From contig NC_080542.1 of NCBI RefSeq assembly GCF_028640845.1, positions 59,311,064-59,375,063 on the forward strand: a DNA stretch of 64,000 bases, given 5' to 3'. Source of the DNA: Ahaetulla prasina. Its lineage: Eukaryota > Chordata > Lepidosauria > Squamata > Colubridae. The position numbers and the translations under genes are program-made. Below are positions 54,176 through 64,000 of the stretch, one piece after another (within the stretch, counting starts at the first letter, position 1; every line of letters starts with the position of its first letter). The notes beneath the pieces were generated by a model. It was not told the origin of the DNA and ran no database searches. It saw nothing but the letters and a program-made list of their open reading frames with translations.

Positions 54176-55310
54176 TTTTTATTTATTTATTTTATTTTGA
54201 CACAACAGTATACACAAACAATTGTCATAGATAAAACAACATGTATTGAAGAAAATATATAAGTAAAAAATATGCATCAATAATATTAATTTGATATAAT
54301 GAAGGGAACAATAGGACAGGAACGGTAGTCACTATTGTGCTCTTATGCACGCCCCTTATAGTCCTCTTAGGAATGGGGTGAGGTCAATACTAGACAGTTT
54401 TTGGTTGAAGATTTTGGGATTTTGAGTAGAGACTATGGAGTCAGGTAGTGAGTTCCAAGCATTAACAACTCTGTTACAGAAGTCATATTTTCTGCAATCA
54501 AGTTTGAAGCGGTTGACATTTAGAATCTATTTTTTGCCCTTGTAATATTGTGATTGAAGCTGAAGTAGTCTTTTATAGGAAGGATATTGCTATAGATGAT
54601 TTTGTGTGTTAAACACAGGACATGTCGGAGTCGACCGAGTTGTAAGTTTTCTAATCCCAGGATTTCAAGTCTGTTGGTATAAGGTATTTTGTTGTTTTCG
54701 GAGGAGTGAAGAACTCTTCTAGTGAAATATTTCTGGACTCGTTCTATTGTATTTATGTCAGAGATGAGGTATGGGTTCCAGACGGATGAGCTGTATTCAA
54801 GAATAGGTCTGGCAAATGTTTTGTATGCTCTGGTTAGTAGTGTAGAGTTTTTAGAAAAGAAGCTGTGTAGAATTAGGTTTACAACTCTTAGGGCCTTTTT
54901 TGCTATGTAGTTGCAGTGGGCTTTGGCATTAAGGTCATTTGATATGAGAACTCCAAGATCTTTGACAGGGTGGAGGTCGTCAGTTAGGTAATGTCCATTA
55001 AGTTTGTACTTGATGTTAGGGTACTTTTTTCCAATATGTAAGATTGAGCATTTGCTGGTTGAGATTTGGAGTTGCCAAGTTTTAGACCAATCAGAAATTA
55101 AGTCAAGATCTTCTTGAAGGGTAGAAGTATTATTAGTGGTATTAAATAGTTTGACATCATCAGCAAAGAGAACACAATAACTTGAGATGAGGTCACAGAG
55201 ATCATTTATATATAGTATGAAGAGTGTTGGTCCAAGAACACTACCTTGGGGAACGCCACTTTTGACAGGAACAGGATTTGATATAGCGTTGCCAATTTTG
55301 ACCATTGTTG
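54176..55310 (-). mobile_element. CR1/Rex1-like non-LTR retrotransposon, 5'-truncated
   Basis: 3' UTR (54176-54520) with ACACAACAGTATACACAAAC and a TTTA-rich 3' end, preceded on the minus strand by an open RT C-terminal half (54520-55305). Other tails of the family are at 49900-50097 and, weakly, 13130-13190. Confidence 0.7.
54520..55305 (-). CDS. Reverse transcriptase C-terminal half, open frame
   Basis: 261 codons without a stop: SGVPQGSVLGPTLFILYIND (motif B), VLFADDVKLF (motif C, intact FADD), STSKCSILHIGKK (D), KDLGVLIS (E) and a thumb with RPILEYSSSVWNPYL and ERVQKYFTRR. This is the jockey/CR1/Rex1 layout. The 5' part (endonuclease, motif A) is missing by truncation. The intact frame suggests a young copy. 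Confidence 0.8.
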   Translation of the reverse strand: MVKIGNAISNPVPVKSGVPQGSVLGPTLFILYINDLCDLISSYCVLFADDVKLFNTTNNTSTLQEDLDLISDWSKTWQLQISTSKCSILHIGKKYPNIKYKLNGHYLTDDLHPVKDLGVLISNDLNAKAHCNYIAKKALRVVNLILHSFFSKNSTLLTRAYKTFARPILEYSSSVWNPYLISDINTIERVQKYFTRRVLHSSENNKIPYTNRLEILGLENLQLGRLRHVLCLTHKIIYSNILPIKDYFSFNHNITRAKNRF

Positions 55311-55589
55311 TCTATTTGACAGGAAGGCATTTATCCAATTGTGAAGACTGCATTCCTATTCTTTTACAACTGAAAAAGGCAAAATTCTTGTTTAACTTAA
55401 TTGAGTTTAACTGTTAATTGAGTACTGTATAATTAGCTTTACTTACTTTCATCTGAAAATGAACGTAGAAACTTGCAACTACCTCTGTTATGAAGAAATA
55501 GAAAAAAAATTCTAAGAAAAAAAGGCTAATACTTTCCCAAGGAACCCTTTGTAACAAGGAACTTCTGCACTCTAAAAAAACTATGACCA

Positions 55590-55975
55590 CAATTGAGCCT
55601 AAAATTTATGTTGTTAAATGAGAAGATTGTTCAGTGTTGCCCATTTTATGACTTTTCTCAGTTGTTAAGTGAATCTTATATTAGTAACATTTGTTAAGTG
55701 AATCTTATATTAGTAACACGATTATTAAGTGAATCTGGTTTCCCCATTGATTTTACTTATCAGAAGGTTGCAGAAGGGAATCACATGACTCCAAGACACT
55801 GCAACTGTTATAAATGGGAGTCAATTGTGAAACATCTGAATGTAAATCATGTAACTATGGGGATGCTGCAACAGTCATAAATAGAAAAATGGTTATAAGA
55901 CACCTTTTTCAGTGCTGTTGTAACTTCAAACAGTCACTAAATGAATTGTTGTAAGTCAAGGTGTACCTGTACAGT
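55590..55975. repeat. Interspersed repeat, same family as 1380-1577
   Basis: Shares CAGTGCTGTTGTAACTT and GTAAGTCAAGG...TACCTGTA with the earlier copy. It also contains a direct duplication of TTGTTAAGTGAATCTTATAT near 55662-55715. Confidence 0.55.
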
Positions 55976-57787
55976 GTTTTTATAGTGCAGCACAATACTT
56001 TGGATTTGAAGGCAAAAAGTGCTTCTGAGATATGAATTGCAAATTGTCACATACAACTTTAAAAAAAAAAAAACTCATCTTGTCCAGGATTGCACTGCAG
56101 CTATACAGAGCAGACACATAATATTGGGGGGAAAACAAACCCTTATTTTAAGGAATTGCAAGCAGATATCACAAAAATGTGCTATGTGTTCCAAAGCATA
56201 TTTTTGCCTTTAAATTTGAAGCCCTGAAAAGCTACAATGCTAGATTTAACTTCCATTTCATTGACAAAGACTGATTGCAAGTAAAATTATTAATAAATTA
56301 TCAGAAAACCAAAATTTTAACATTTGCTTGACATCATAGTAGAATCCATAAATGGCAAATCAATTAACTATTACTGGACTTAAATTTTGTGCTTGTAATG
56401 TTGGATAAGAGACAGTAGATTTATGTATTATATAAAATCATTTGGCACCTTTTTCTTAAGAAGACTTGTTGTTTTGCAACATTTGATTTAGGTGGTTATA
56501 TTGTTAATATTTTGAATGCTATCAAAATAAAAGAACAAAGGAGACCAAAACTTTCACCTTCTTTCCTAGTTTCCTCTGTGCAATCAGATCAACCCGGCAA
56601 GTTTGAGTTTCTGCAGACTAAATTAAGAACAATACGTTGTTAAATCTGGAATCTCAGTACCCTACAGCTTATCTAATTTTAATATGGGGTTTCAATGCTA
56701 GACCAGTGTCTGATTACAGTACTTTATTTTCTTCTCATCTATAAACTTGAGACTTGCATCAATCATGATAGTTGTTCTAATGATCCTAAATTTAATTTCC
56801 CTGGTATTTGTTTAACCCAGAGGGTGACTCATCTTGCTCTTACTATGTTGAATGGCTAAGGGTTATGAAATTAGCATTTTCAACCAACTAGTGAGTTTAG
56901 ATTGATTTCTAGTTGTAGATCTAGTACCTTTGAGGTCTCTGATATTTTCCTCTTTATTGAGAATTTTTCTGTAAATTATTGAATTAAAACTGACCATTTA
57001 CTCTTATACTTGAATCCATGTATATTCCAAATATCTGACTGTATTTTTCTTTGTAATACTTTATCAGCACAATGGTTACAATGATTATAGTGCTTAAATT
57101 GTATCCCCTCAGACCTTGAAGCTTAAAAGCACAGTGATTGATGTGTGTGATATCTCAAAAGCCAGGGTAACTTATCTTCTTCATGTGTACTGTATATGAT
57201 AATCTGAGTGCAAATAAATTTATGTTTTGTAAGAGGAACTCTTTCCATGCTTGGTTTAATAAGCAGTGTTTCTGAGATTTAAAAAAAATGAACAAAGATA
57301 TTATATCCCATATAGGCGTGCAAAATTTCCTCACAGCATCCAGAGAATTATCTGCTCAAAATATATTACATCTGTATCAGATAAGAAAAAGCAACTTGAT
57401 CTGCAAAAGCAATGGATATTTTTATTCCCAAAATCTTCTTGATTGATGATATTAAAATCCAAGAAAAATATGTCAGGCATCTTGGATATCTTGGATAAGT
57501 GGATATCTTGAACATCTTGGATAATTTGTTTTATTCAACATATTGTATTGTACATTCAGAGCAGCAGTGGTGAAGACTCTTGCCTCCCACTCAGAAGGTT
57601 GAGAGTTCATTTCTAAGTAACAGTTGTTTCTTTCCTGGGCACAAAGGAAAAAAAAATCTGTGAATTCCAAGGAGGAGCCAGCTGGTGTCATCATGAATGG
57701 GTGTGCGAGTGGGATCTCTGTGGAGCACAGTCAGTTTCTGTTTGCCCAGGGGACTCCTTGGAGCCAAAGTTGCCCTGTATGGGCAGC
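55976..57787. other. Longest stretch without recognised repeats in the intergenic part
   Basis: AT-rich DNA. An AATAAA with downstream GT-rich sequence at about 57212-57232 (CAAATAAATTTATGTTTTGT) could be a distal poly(A) site, but no exon was identified near it. Confidence 0.3.
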
Positions 57788-58250
57788 GGGAGAAGAATAG
57801 AATAGAATAGAATTTTTTATTTTATTGGCCAAGTGTGATTGGACACACAAGGAATTTATCTTGGTGCATATGCTCTCAGTGTATATAAAAGAAAAGATAC
57901 GTTCATCAAGGTACAACATTTACAACACAAATGATGGTCAATATATCAATATAAATCATAAGGATTGCCAGCAACAAAGTTACAGTCATACAGTCATAAG
58001 TAGAAAGAGATTGGTGATGGGAATGATGAGAAGATTAATAGTAGTGCAGATTTAGTAAATAGTTTGACAGTGTTGAGGGAATTATTTGTTTAGCAGAGTG
58101 ATGGCCTTCGGGAAAAAACTGTTCTTGTGTCTTGTTGTTCAGGTGTGCAGTGCTCTATAGTGTCGTTTTGAGGGTAGTGTTCTCAAAGAAGTGTTCTCCG
58201 TTGTCATAAGCAGCTGGTGGTCTGTTTTGCTGGTGAGGAGTAATCCTTCC
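57788..58250 (-). mobile_element. LINE 3' region with (AATAG)n tail, probably snake CR1-L3
   Basis: It begins with AGAATAGAATAGAATAGAAT (tail), then TTGGCCAAGTGTGATTGGAC and 'GGAAAAAACTGTTCTTGTGT'. Same 3' end as 52863-53009, opposite orientation, longer. Confidence 0.55.
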
Positions 58251-58552
58251 TGAAAGAAGGTGAAGAAGAAGATGGCCATTAATGGCCGAACCAAAGTGGT
58301 GCCAGCTGTTTGGAGCAAAAGTTGAGAAAGCAGAAGAAAGCATTGGAATGGACTTGGAGAAAGTTTTTTCCAACTTCCACCAAAGGGAGTGGATTTCCCT
58401 ATGCTGATTTAAGAAGAAAGGGGGACTCCAGAGAGAAGGAGGGAAGGGAACTTCTCCCTCTGCCCCACATTTGAAGCAGCAAGGAAGAAATGCAGAGTAG
58501 TTACAGATCCATAATAACAAGGAGTGACGAGAGAGTTGTTGTTTATACATAC

Positions 58553-58556
58553 ACAC

Positions 58557-58592
<36 letters not shown>
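58553..58592. repeat. (CT)n(CA)n compound microsatellite
   Basis: Thirteen or so CT units followed by eight CA units. Confidence 0.95.
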
Positions 58593-58593
<1 letters not shown>

Positions 58594-59034
58594 TCCCTGG
58601 ATGTTAAAATAGGGAAAATGAAATGCCTCCCGCCCCTTTGCATTAACTTTTAAAGTACTATGAGAAGTGAAGAAAGGAGCAAGGAGGACATCTACTGGGT
58701 ATAAAACTGAAGGATTGTGGAAGTGACAAACACCTCCCCTTTTTTCCCTTTCCCTTTCTCTTTTCCAAGATATTTTATAACCTTGGCTCCTGTGGTGGAT
58801 TACAAATAACGTGGACTAAAGGCTAAGTGCTGCCTGTCTTATCTCTTTGGGATACTGAGGTATTAGAGGTTGACAATTTAACAGGCTCTATGGATTATAA
58901 ATACTCTTGATGGACTTATACTACTATTGCACCGATAAAGCAGAATGTTAAGGACAAGTATAGTGGTCCTTCTTGGATTACAAATTTCTTATTATTATTC
59001 TGGTACTACTACTACTACTACTACTACTTATTTA

Positions 59035-59475
59035 TTTATTAAACATAAAACTCAGTCAACTGAACATTCAAAACTGCATCACAAATACCATTGACTGGTG
59101 CTAATGGTTTATACGGGCTGCTGCCAGCATCCTAGGTATCAACCAAGTACCTTCTTAAGATGTACAATGTTCCAAGTAGTGCAGTTTTTTTGCAGTTCTG
59201 CTGGTGTTATTGTAGGAAGCTGCAATTTGTTGATGTATCTTATAAAATTCTTGGACATGGTGCCAAGTGCCCCAATGACAATGGGTATCACTGATACATG
59301 TTTCATCCATAGCCTTTTAGTTTCAATGACCAGGTCGTGATATTTCATGATTTTTCCAGTTCTTTTTCTTCTACTCTGGCATCTCCTGGTACCGCGATGT
59401 CAATAAATTGTAAGTTTCGGTTTCCAACAACCATGATATCTGGCATGTTGTGTCCCAAATAACGATTTTTCTTTA
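59035..59475 (-). mobile_element. R4/Dong-like LINE fragment, nested in L1
   Basis: Minus-strand peptide KYHDLVIETKRLWMKHVSVI and PIVIGALGTMSKNFIRYINK matches the conserved C-terminal 'P(V/I)VIGALGT' segment of R4-clade (Dong/R4) LINEs as I recall it. An (ACT)n microsatellite adjoins at 59007-59028. Boundaries are approximate. Confidence 0.5.
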
Positions 59476-59837
59476 TCATTTTTATTAACTTTTATTACTC
59501 TTATTACTTTATTATTATTCTATTATTATTTTCTCTTCTAATTGCATATAAAACATTGTGGATTAAAAAAAGAATGGCCTAAAGGGAGGACTGAAGTGGG
59601 ATTGGATCTGAAAGCCTTTTCCCCCCTATACCTAGGTTAAGTGAGATTTGGGGCGCTGGAGGGTTATATACATGTTAAAAGGTGATTGGAAGTGTTGGAT
59701 ATTTAAAAAAAAATTGAGGTAAAATTGTTGAAGTAAAAAGCACTACAAACCTAATAAAGATAGGGTTAGGAAGGAAACCTTCCTCCACACCATCATCAGC
59801 TACCTCAAGTCCATCCAGTCAGAGGTCAATAGAAGAT

Positions 59838-59971
59838 TTGTTCCAATTGGAGAGATCAAATCCATTTAAGGAATTGCAGACTATGCTCCAATCGATGCAG
59901 GAGAAAATGACAAAAAATCATGATGAAATGAAGAGGGAAATAGGAGAAGTGAGAAACGATATGAGTAACCC
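59838..59971 (+). pseudogene. L1 ORF1 N-terminal fragment
   Basis: MFQLERSNPFKELQTMLQSM and QEKMTKNHDEMKREIGEVRN: start of a coiled coil. The frame is cut by insertion of the L2-type LINE. The ORF continues at 60750 with GELKEKIQKTDEKFENFQQL. Confidence 0.75.
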
Positions 59972-60656
59972 TATGCACGGTCACTCATGCTCTTGTTACA
60001 TCTCGCCTGGACTACTGCAATGCTCTCTACATGGGGCTCCCCTTGAAGAGCACTCGGAGGCTCCAGTTAGTCCAGAATGCGGCTGCGCGGGCTATTGAGG
60101 GAGCAGTATGTAGCTCCCATGTAACACCTATCCTGCACAGACTGCACTGGCTACCTGTGGTCTTCCGGGTGCGCTTCAAGGTTTTGGTGACGACCTTTAA
60201 AGCGCTCCATGGCTTAGGACATATTTACGGGACCGTCTTCTGCCGGCTTCAATCTCCCAGCGACCGGTGCGTTCTCACAGAGAGGGACTCCTTAGGGTGC
60301 CGTCAGCCACACAATGTCGACTGGCGGCCCCCAGAGGGAGGGCCTTCTCTGTGGGGGCTCCTACCCTGTGGAACGAGCTTTCCCCTGGACTTCGACAATT
60401 GTCTGACCTTAGGACCTTTCACCGTGAACTTAAAACCTATTTGTTCCGTCTTGCTGGACTGGCTTGATCTTTTAAAAATTTTAATCTGATTAATTGGGGT
60501 TTTAAATTTTTAATAATTTATAGGGGGTAATTGTGTTTTAGTCTTGGCCAATTGAATGAGTTTTTTAAGGGTTGTTTTAATATTGTCTGTTTTTCTGTAT
60601 TTTAACTGGCTATTCACCGCCCTGAGTCCTTCGGGAGAAAGGCAGTCTATAAATTA

Positions 60657-60660
<4 letters not shown>
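59972..60660 (+). mobile_element. 5'-truncated L2-type LINE nested in L1 ORF1
   Basis: Encodes VTSRLDYCNALYMG (frame broken) and then PLKSTRRLQLVQNAAARAIE to LRTFHRELKTYLF, the C-terminal end of the RT ORF seen at 11107. The 3' end CCGCCCTGAGTCCTTCGGGA runs into (ATA)n at 60655-60750. Confidence 0.85.
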
Positions 60661-60725
<65 letters not shown>

Positions 60726-60750
60726 TGTTATTATTATTATTATTATTGGA
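60655..60750. repeat. (ATA)n microsatellite, LINE tail
   Basis: About 25 AAT units then TTATTATTATT in inverted sense, directly after the L2-type 3' end. Confidence 0.9.
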
Positions 60751-61233
60751 GAATTAAAAGAAAAGATACAAAAGACAGATGAAAAGTTTGAAAATTTCCA
60801 GCAATTAATTGCACAGAATGAACAGAAAATACAGGAAATAGAAAAGAGTATGGAGAAAGAAGAAAAAAGAGTAGATGAAATAAATAATAGACTAATCCAG
60901 GCAAATAAAGAGTTAGAAACTACAGTAATATTGTTAGGGACAGAAAAAGCAGCTCATTATCTGAGATTGCAGAATATGGAAGGGGAGAAGGGGGAAGACT
61001 TATCAGATGTTATGGCAGAGTTACTAGCAAAGGCATTAGGGACAGAGAAAGAAGAGATGCTGATAGAAATCAATGAAACATATAGAATACATACAAACTA
61101 TGCAAGGAGACACAAATTACCGAAGGAGGTGTACGTAAGATTTGTGAAGAAATCAATGAGGGACGACATGCTCCACAAGACAAGAGATGACCCAATACAA
61201 TTCAAAGGGAAACAATTGATAGTTCTGAAATAG
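60750..61233 (+). pseudogene. L1 ORF1 coiled coil, RRM and C-terminal domain
   Basis: Coiled coil (EKEEKRVDEINNRLIQANKE), then the RRM-like part (EDLSDVMAELLAKALGTEKE) and CTD (THYRIH-type: ETYRIHTNYARRHKLPKEVY, VRFVKKSMRDDML), ending QLIVLK*. Sequence after 61233 still codes for the CTD tail in another frame (QFLT, NVNFRWLTLEGI), so a frameshift ended the ORF early. Confidence 0.8.
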
Positions 61234-61454
61234 GTCTCAAGAAGAGTTAGAAAGTTGCAGAAACATTACCAATTTTTAACTATGTTGTTGATTAAGTACA
61301 ACGTAAATTTCAGATGGTTGACCCTGGAAGGAATATTGGTCACATGGTGTGAAAAGAGACATAGATTGGACTCACTGGATAAAGCATTGGAGTTCCACAA
61401 TCAGCATTTCGGTATGGAAGAGGGTTAGGGTTAGGATTAGGGTTAGGGTTAGGG

Positions 61455-61857
61455 CAGGGGTGAAATCTAAAAATTTTCCCTACCGGTTCTGTGGGCATGG
61501 CTTAATTGGTGGGCATGGCTTGGTGGTCAGATGACTGGGTGGGCATGGCCAATAACAATAAATAATAAAAATAAAAAACAAAGTATAAAAAAGCAATAAG
61601 AGGTACCAAAAACCAACTTTCACACTTTACACACACGCACACAACACAACACAACACAACTGACTCACACACAATGTAAAAGCAGCTGCACTTCACACTT
61701 CACACAGCCACAAAAAGCTCAAAAACCAACTTTCACACTTTACACACTCACAACACAATACAACTGACTCACACACAATGTAAAAGCAGCTGCACTTCAA
61801 ACTTCACACAGCCACAAAAAGCTCAAAAATCAACTTTCACACTTTACAGACACACAA

Positions 61858-61907
<50 letters not shown>

Positions 61908-62531
61908 ACCACATACAGCTTTCTGAGATTTTGTGTGTTTGTGTAGTTAGAGTGAAACACTACAGAAACACACCAAATCTCAGAAAGCTGCACAAATATT
62001 TTATTTTATTATTCCCAGAGTTCCTCAGCCAGACAGCATTAATCACTCAGTGGTGAAATAGATTAGCTAAGTTTAGATTAGTTCAGTCTGGTGCTAAAAG
62101 CGAAACTGGGGCTTTCCGGCTGTGAGAAAAGCCATGACGTCGATCAGTAATCAGGTAAGTGTCTTAGACTCTTTTAAAAGGAGTTTTTCTACATGTTTTC
62201 TACAGAAAACATGTTTTTTAAGGTTCTGCTGATGAGGAACTCAGGTGAGATCCCCAGAGTAGCCTTTAATTTTTTTTTTTTTAAGTTTAAAGGCTGCCAA
62301 TGTCAGCTGAGGGGCGGAATCCTCACAGGCTTTTTTTTTACTTTTAAAGGCAGGTTTTGGCTGAAGCAAAACCTTCTTTTAAAAGTTAAAAAAAACCCTC
62401 CGCTGATGGTGCAGCTCAGCAGAGGCAGGGGGTGCGGGGCCAGGGATTTTTGCTACCGGTCCTCTGAACCAGCAACCACCATCGCTACCGGATCGCGGGA
62501 GCCCGTCCGATCTGGGAGCATTTCACCCCTG
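61455..62531. mobile_element. Non-autonomous hAT, CAGGGGTGAAAT family, 1077 bp, inside telomeric repeats
   Basis: Left end CAGGGGTGAAATCTAAAAAT, right end GGGAGCATTTCACCCCTG. Flanking octamers GGTTAGGG (61447-61454, 62532-62539) are identical, though expected inside a tandem array. The interior has about 2.5 tandem copies of a 115-bp unit (61607-61850) and an (AC)n array at 61858-61905. Orientation is opposite to 14310-15468. Confidence 0.88.
61858..61905. repeat. (AC)n microsatellite in hAT
   Basis: About 22 AC units inside the hAT. The sister copies carry GT-rich sequence at the equivalent place. Confidence 0.9.
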
Positions 62532-62844
62532 GGTTAGGGTTAGGGTTAGGGTTGTGAAAAAGAGAAAAGGGACCGAATAGAGAGCAACGGAGCAAGACCC
62601 AAAGAATCGAGAGAAATAAGAACAACCAGGACTATAAGACCCAGATATAGATAGAATAATGCAAGAATAATGTAAGATACTATCATTAAACATCAATGGA
62701 TTGAATTTACCCATGAAAATGAAGAAAACCTTCAATAAATTACAAGATTGAATCTAGCTATAATACCACTACAAGAAGTTCACATAAAAGAAAAACATAA
62801 AGAACTACTGGAGTATTCTAAATTGGGGAACTATATGTGTTGTT

Positions 62845-63204
62845 GGGGGGACCTGGTGGCTCAGGGGCTAAGACAGCTGAGCTGTTGATTGAAAGGTCAG
62901 CAGTTTGGCAGTTTGAATCCCTAGTGCTGCCGTGTAACAGGGTGATCTCCTGTTACTAGTCCCAGCTTCTGCCAACCTAGCAGTTTCGAAAGCATGTAAA
63001 AATGCAAGTAGAAAAAATAGGGACCACTTTTGGTGGGAAGGTAACAGCGTTCCATGCGCCTTTGGCATTGAGTCACACCTGACACATGACCACGGAGACG
63101 TCTTCGGACAGCACTGGCTCTTCAGCTTTGAAACGGAGATGAGCATCACCCCCTAGAGTCGGCAACGACTAGCACATATGTGTGAGGGGAACCTTTACCT
63201 TTAC
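62845..63204 (+). mobile_element. Sauria-type SINE, 360 bp, full length
   Basis: Perfect 14-bp duplication CTATATGTGTTGTT (62831-62844, 63205-63218). Head GGTGGCTCAGGGGCTAAG (box A) and GCAGTTTGAATCCCTAG (box B), middle CCAACCTAGCAGTTTCGAAA, Bov-B-like 3' segment AGAGTCGGCAACGACTAGCA and tail CCTTTACCTTTAC. It is inserted into the L1 endonuclease region. Confidence 0.9.
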
Positions 63205-63573
63205 CTATATGTGTTGTTATCACAACAAAAGAAGAGAGGAGTGGTGTTATATGTTAAAGAAACAATTTAGGCTAACCAAATGTATAATGTTGAAGAGGGA
63301 AGGATCCTGATTGTGGAAGTAATGTTAAATCAAAAGTGGATACTACTAGTTGCAATCTATGCACCAAATAGTGGACAAGAACAATTTTATTTAAAAAAAA
63401 CCTACATAATACTATACATGTTACAGAATATGATATTTTTTGTCTCCTAGGAGACTTTAATGCAATAATAGACAAAAAATTGGACTATAAAAATAACAGA
63501 ATAAGGAAAGGAGTAAGAAGGATTCTATCTAGAACTTTTTTAAAAATGGAGAAGAGTTAAACATACAAGATAT

Positions 63574-63777
63574 GTGGAGAGAAAGGAATTCCCCAGGAAC
63601 CCTGGGGAAAACCAATACACATTCTATTCTAATAGACACCATTCCTGGTCTATAATAGATATGGCATGGATATCAATGAAATTAATTACTAATGTATATG
63701 AGGTAGAAATAGATACAAATCTATGGGCAGATCATAATCCAATGAGAATCAGTGGAAAGGATGAAAGAAAAGTATAA
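63574..63777 (+). pseudogene. L1 ORF2 endonuclease C-terminal piece
   Basis: 67 codons ending the EN domain: YTFYSNRHHSWSIIDMAWIS ... LWADHNPMRI. This includes the S-x-IDM and SDH-like (here ADHNP) motifs of AP-type endonucleases. Frameshifts separate it from the upstream GDFNAIID motif near 63460. Confidence 0.75.
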
Positions 63778-64000
63778 GATGGATTCTGAATTGATTGATA
63801 TTAAAAGATAGAATTTAGGCAGACATTGGAAAAACAAATGGTATTCTTCTTCAAAGAAAATAGGAAAGAAGACATGTCATTACAAAACATACATGGCCCA
63901 TTTTGGCATTCAGGTTGGTGCAGGAGGCCTTCCAGGCCCAAAATGGGGCATGGGGGGCATTGTGTGCCAGAGGTGATGAGAGAAGGGAAAAGAGCAGAAG

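Larger units (their letters stand above)
61424..62556 (+). repeat. Interstitial telomeric repeat (TTAGGG)n, split by a hAT
   Basis: 61424-61454 has about five TTAGGG units (one GATTAGGG variant). 62532-62556 has about four more. They are in the same orientation and were one array before the hAT inserted. Confidence 0.9.
58250..63895 (+). mobile_element. L1 LINE, multiply interrupted, running close to the window end
   Basis: Leader-like sequence starts near 58250. ORF1 is split at 59838-59971 and 60750-61233. The inter-ORF segment holds telomeric repeats. ORF2 endonuclease is at about 62680-63777 in broken frames (IPLQEVHIKEKHKELLE; ILLVAIYAPNS; GDFNAIIDKKLDY; HSWSIIDMAWISM). It is interrupted by an R4-like piece, an L2-type LINE, a hAT and a Sauria SINE. 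Sequence after about 63895 is unrelated. Confidence 0.8.

Noticed and set aside
61424..62556. True chromosome end
   Set aside because: Only about nine TTAGGG units in total, inside an L1, with normal sequence continuing on both sides.
62845..62960. tRNA gene candidate (box A and box B present)
   Set aside because: It is the tRNA-like head of a Sauria SINE with a 14-bp duplication, and no cloverleaf is maintained.
34000..64000. Exons of genes that neighbour GLIPR2 in other vertebrates (RECK, CCIN, CLTA)
   Set aside because: Looked for recognisable coding motifs downstream of GLIPR2 and found only transposable elements and unassigned AT-rich DNA.

Overview
The window reads as a vertebrate nuclear genome, most probably a squamate reptile and probably a snake. 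It has one spliced host gene spread over more than 31 kb. The rest is dominated by CR1, L2-type, L1 and Penelope-like retroelements, tRNA-derived SINEs (including Sauria-type), many short hAT elements (including SPIN-like ones) and LINE tails ending in (AATAG)n. There are no operons, CRISPR arrays or other prokaryotic features.

Host gene: exons 2-5 of GLIPR2 (GAPR-1, a CAP-superfamily protein of the Golgi membrane) lie on the + strand at 1955-2063, 8090-8193, 9776-9853 and 33545-33705. All splice sites and phases agree. The protein keeps the usual 154-residue numbering and the four conserved CAP residues H54, E65, E86 and H103. Exon 1 (the myristoylated N-terminus) is upstream of the window. 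Intron 4 is 23.7 kb and holds most of the transposons.

Layout. 1-2 kb: two hAT MITEs before exon 2. 2.5-5.2 kb: a large inverted repeat enclosing an LTR-like segment. 5.8-7.0 kb: tandem LTR-like units. 10.4-12.9 kb: a palindrome built around a Penelope-like fragment and split by an L2-type LINE with a long open RT frame. 13.9-15.7 kb: a mariner-like element containing a hAT that contains another hAT. 15.8-22.8 kb: three Penelope-like (RT plus GIY-YIG) segments, one inverted, each junction carrying a hammerhead-like RNA motif. 23.4-27.8 kb: CR1, hAT, SINE and L1-derived pieces. 27.8-32.4 kb: a near full-length L2-type element with a CpG-rich tandem-repeat 5' end, inserted in a CR1. 33.5 kb: last GLIPR2 exon. 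34-64 kb: intergenic transposon mosaic, including CR1 > LTR > L1 nesting (39.6-43.7 kb), CR1 > L1 > SINE/hAT nesting (45.8-49.3 kb), a CR1/Rex1-like RT ORF (54.5-55.3 kb) and an L1 (58.2-63.9 kb) interrupted by four other elements and a short telomeric repeat.

The elements mostly show history rather than cooperation. Exceptions are LINE/SINE pairs sharing 3' tails (L2-type LINE with a tRNA-derived SINE) and non-autonomous hATs that must rely on transposases encoded elsewhere. Calls of repeat families rest on recognised motifs, terminal repeats and target-site duplications read by eye. No database search was possible.
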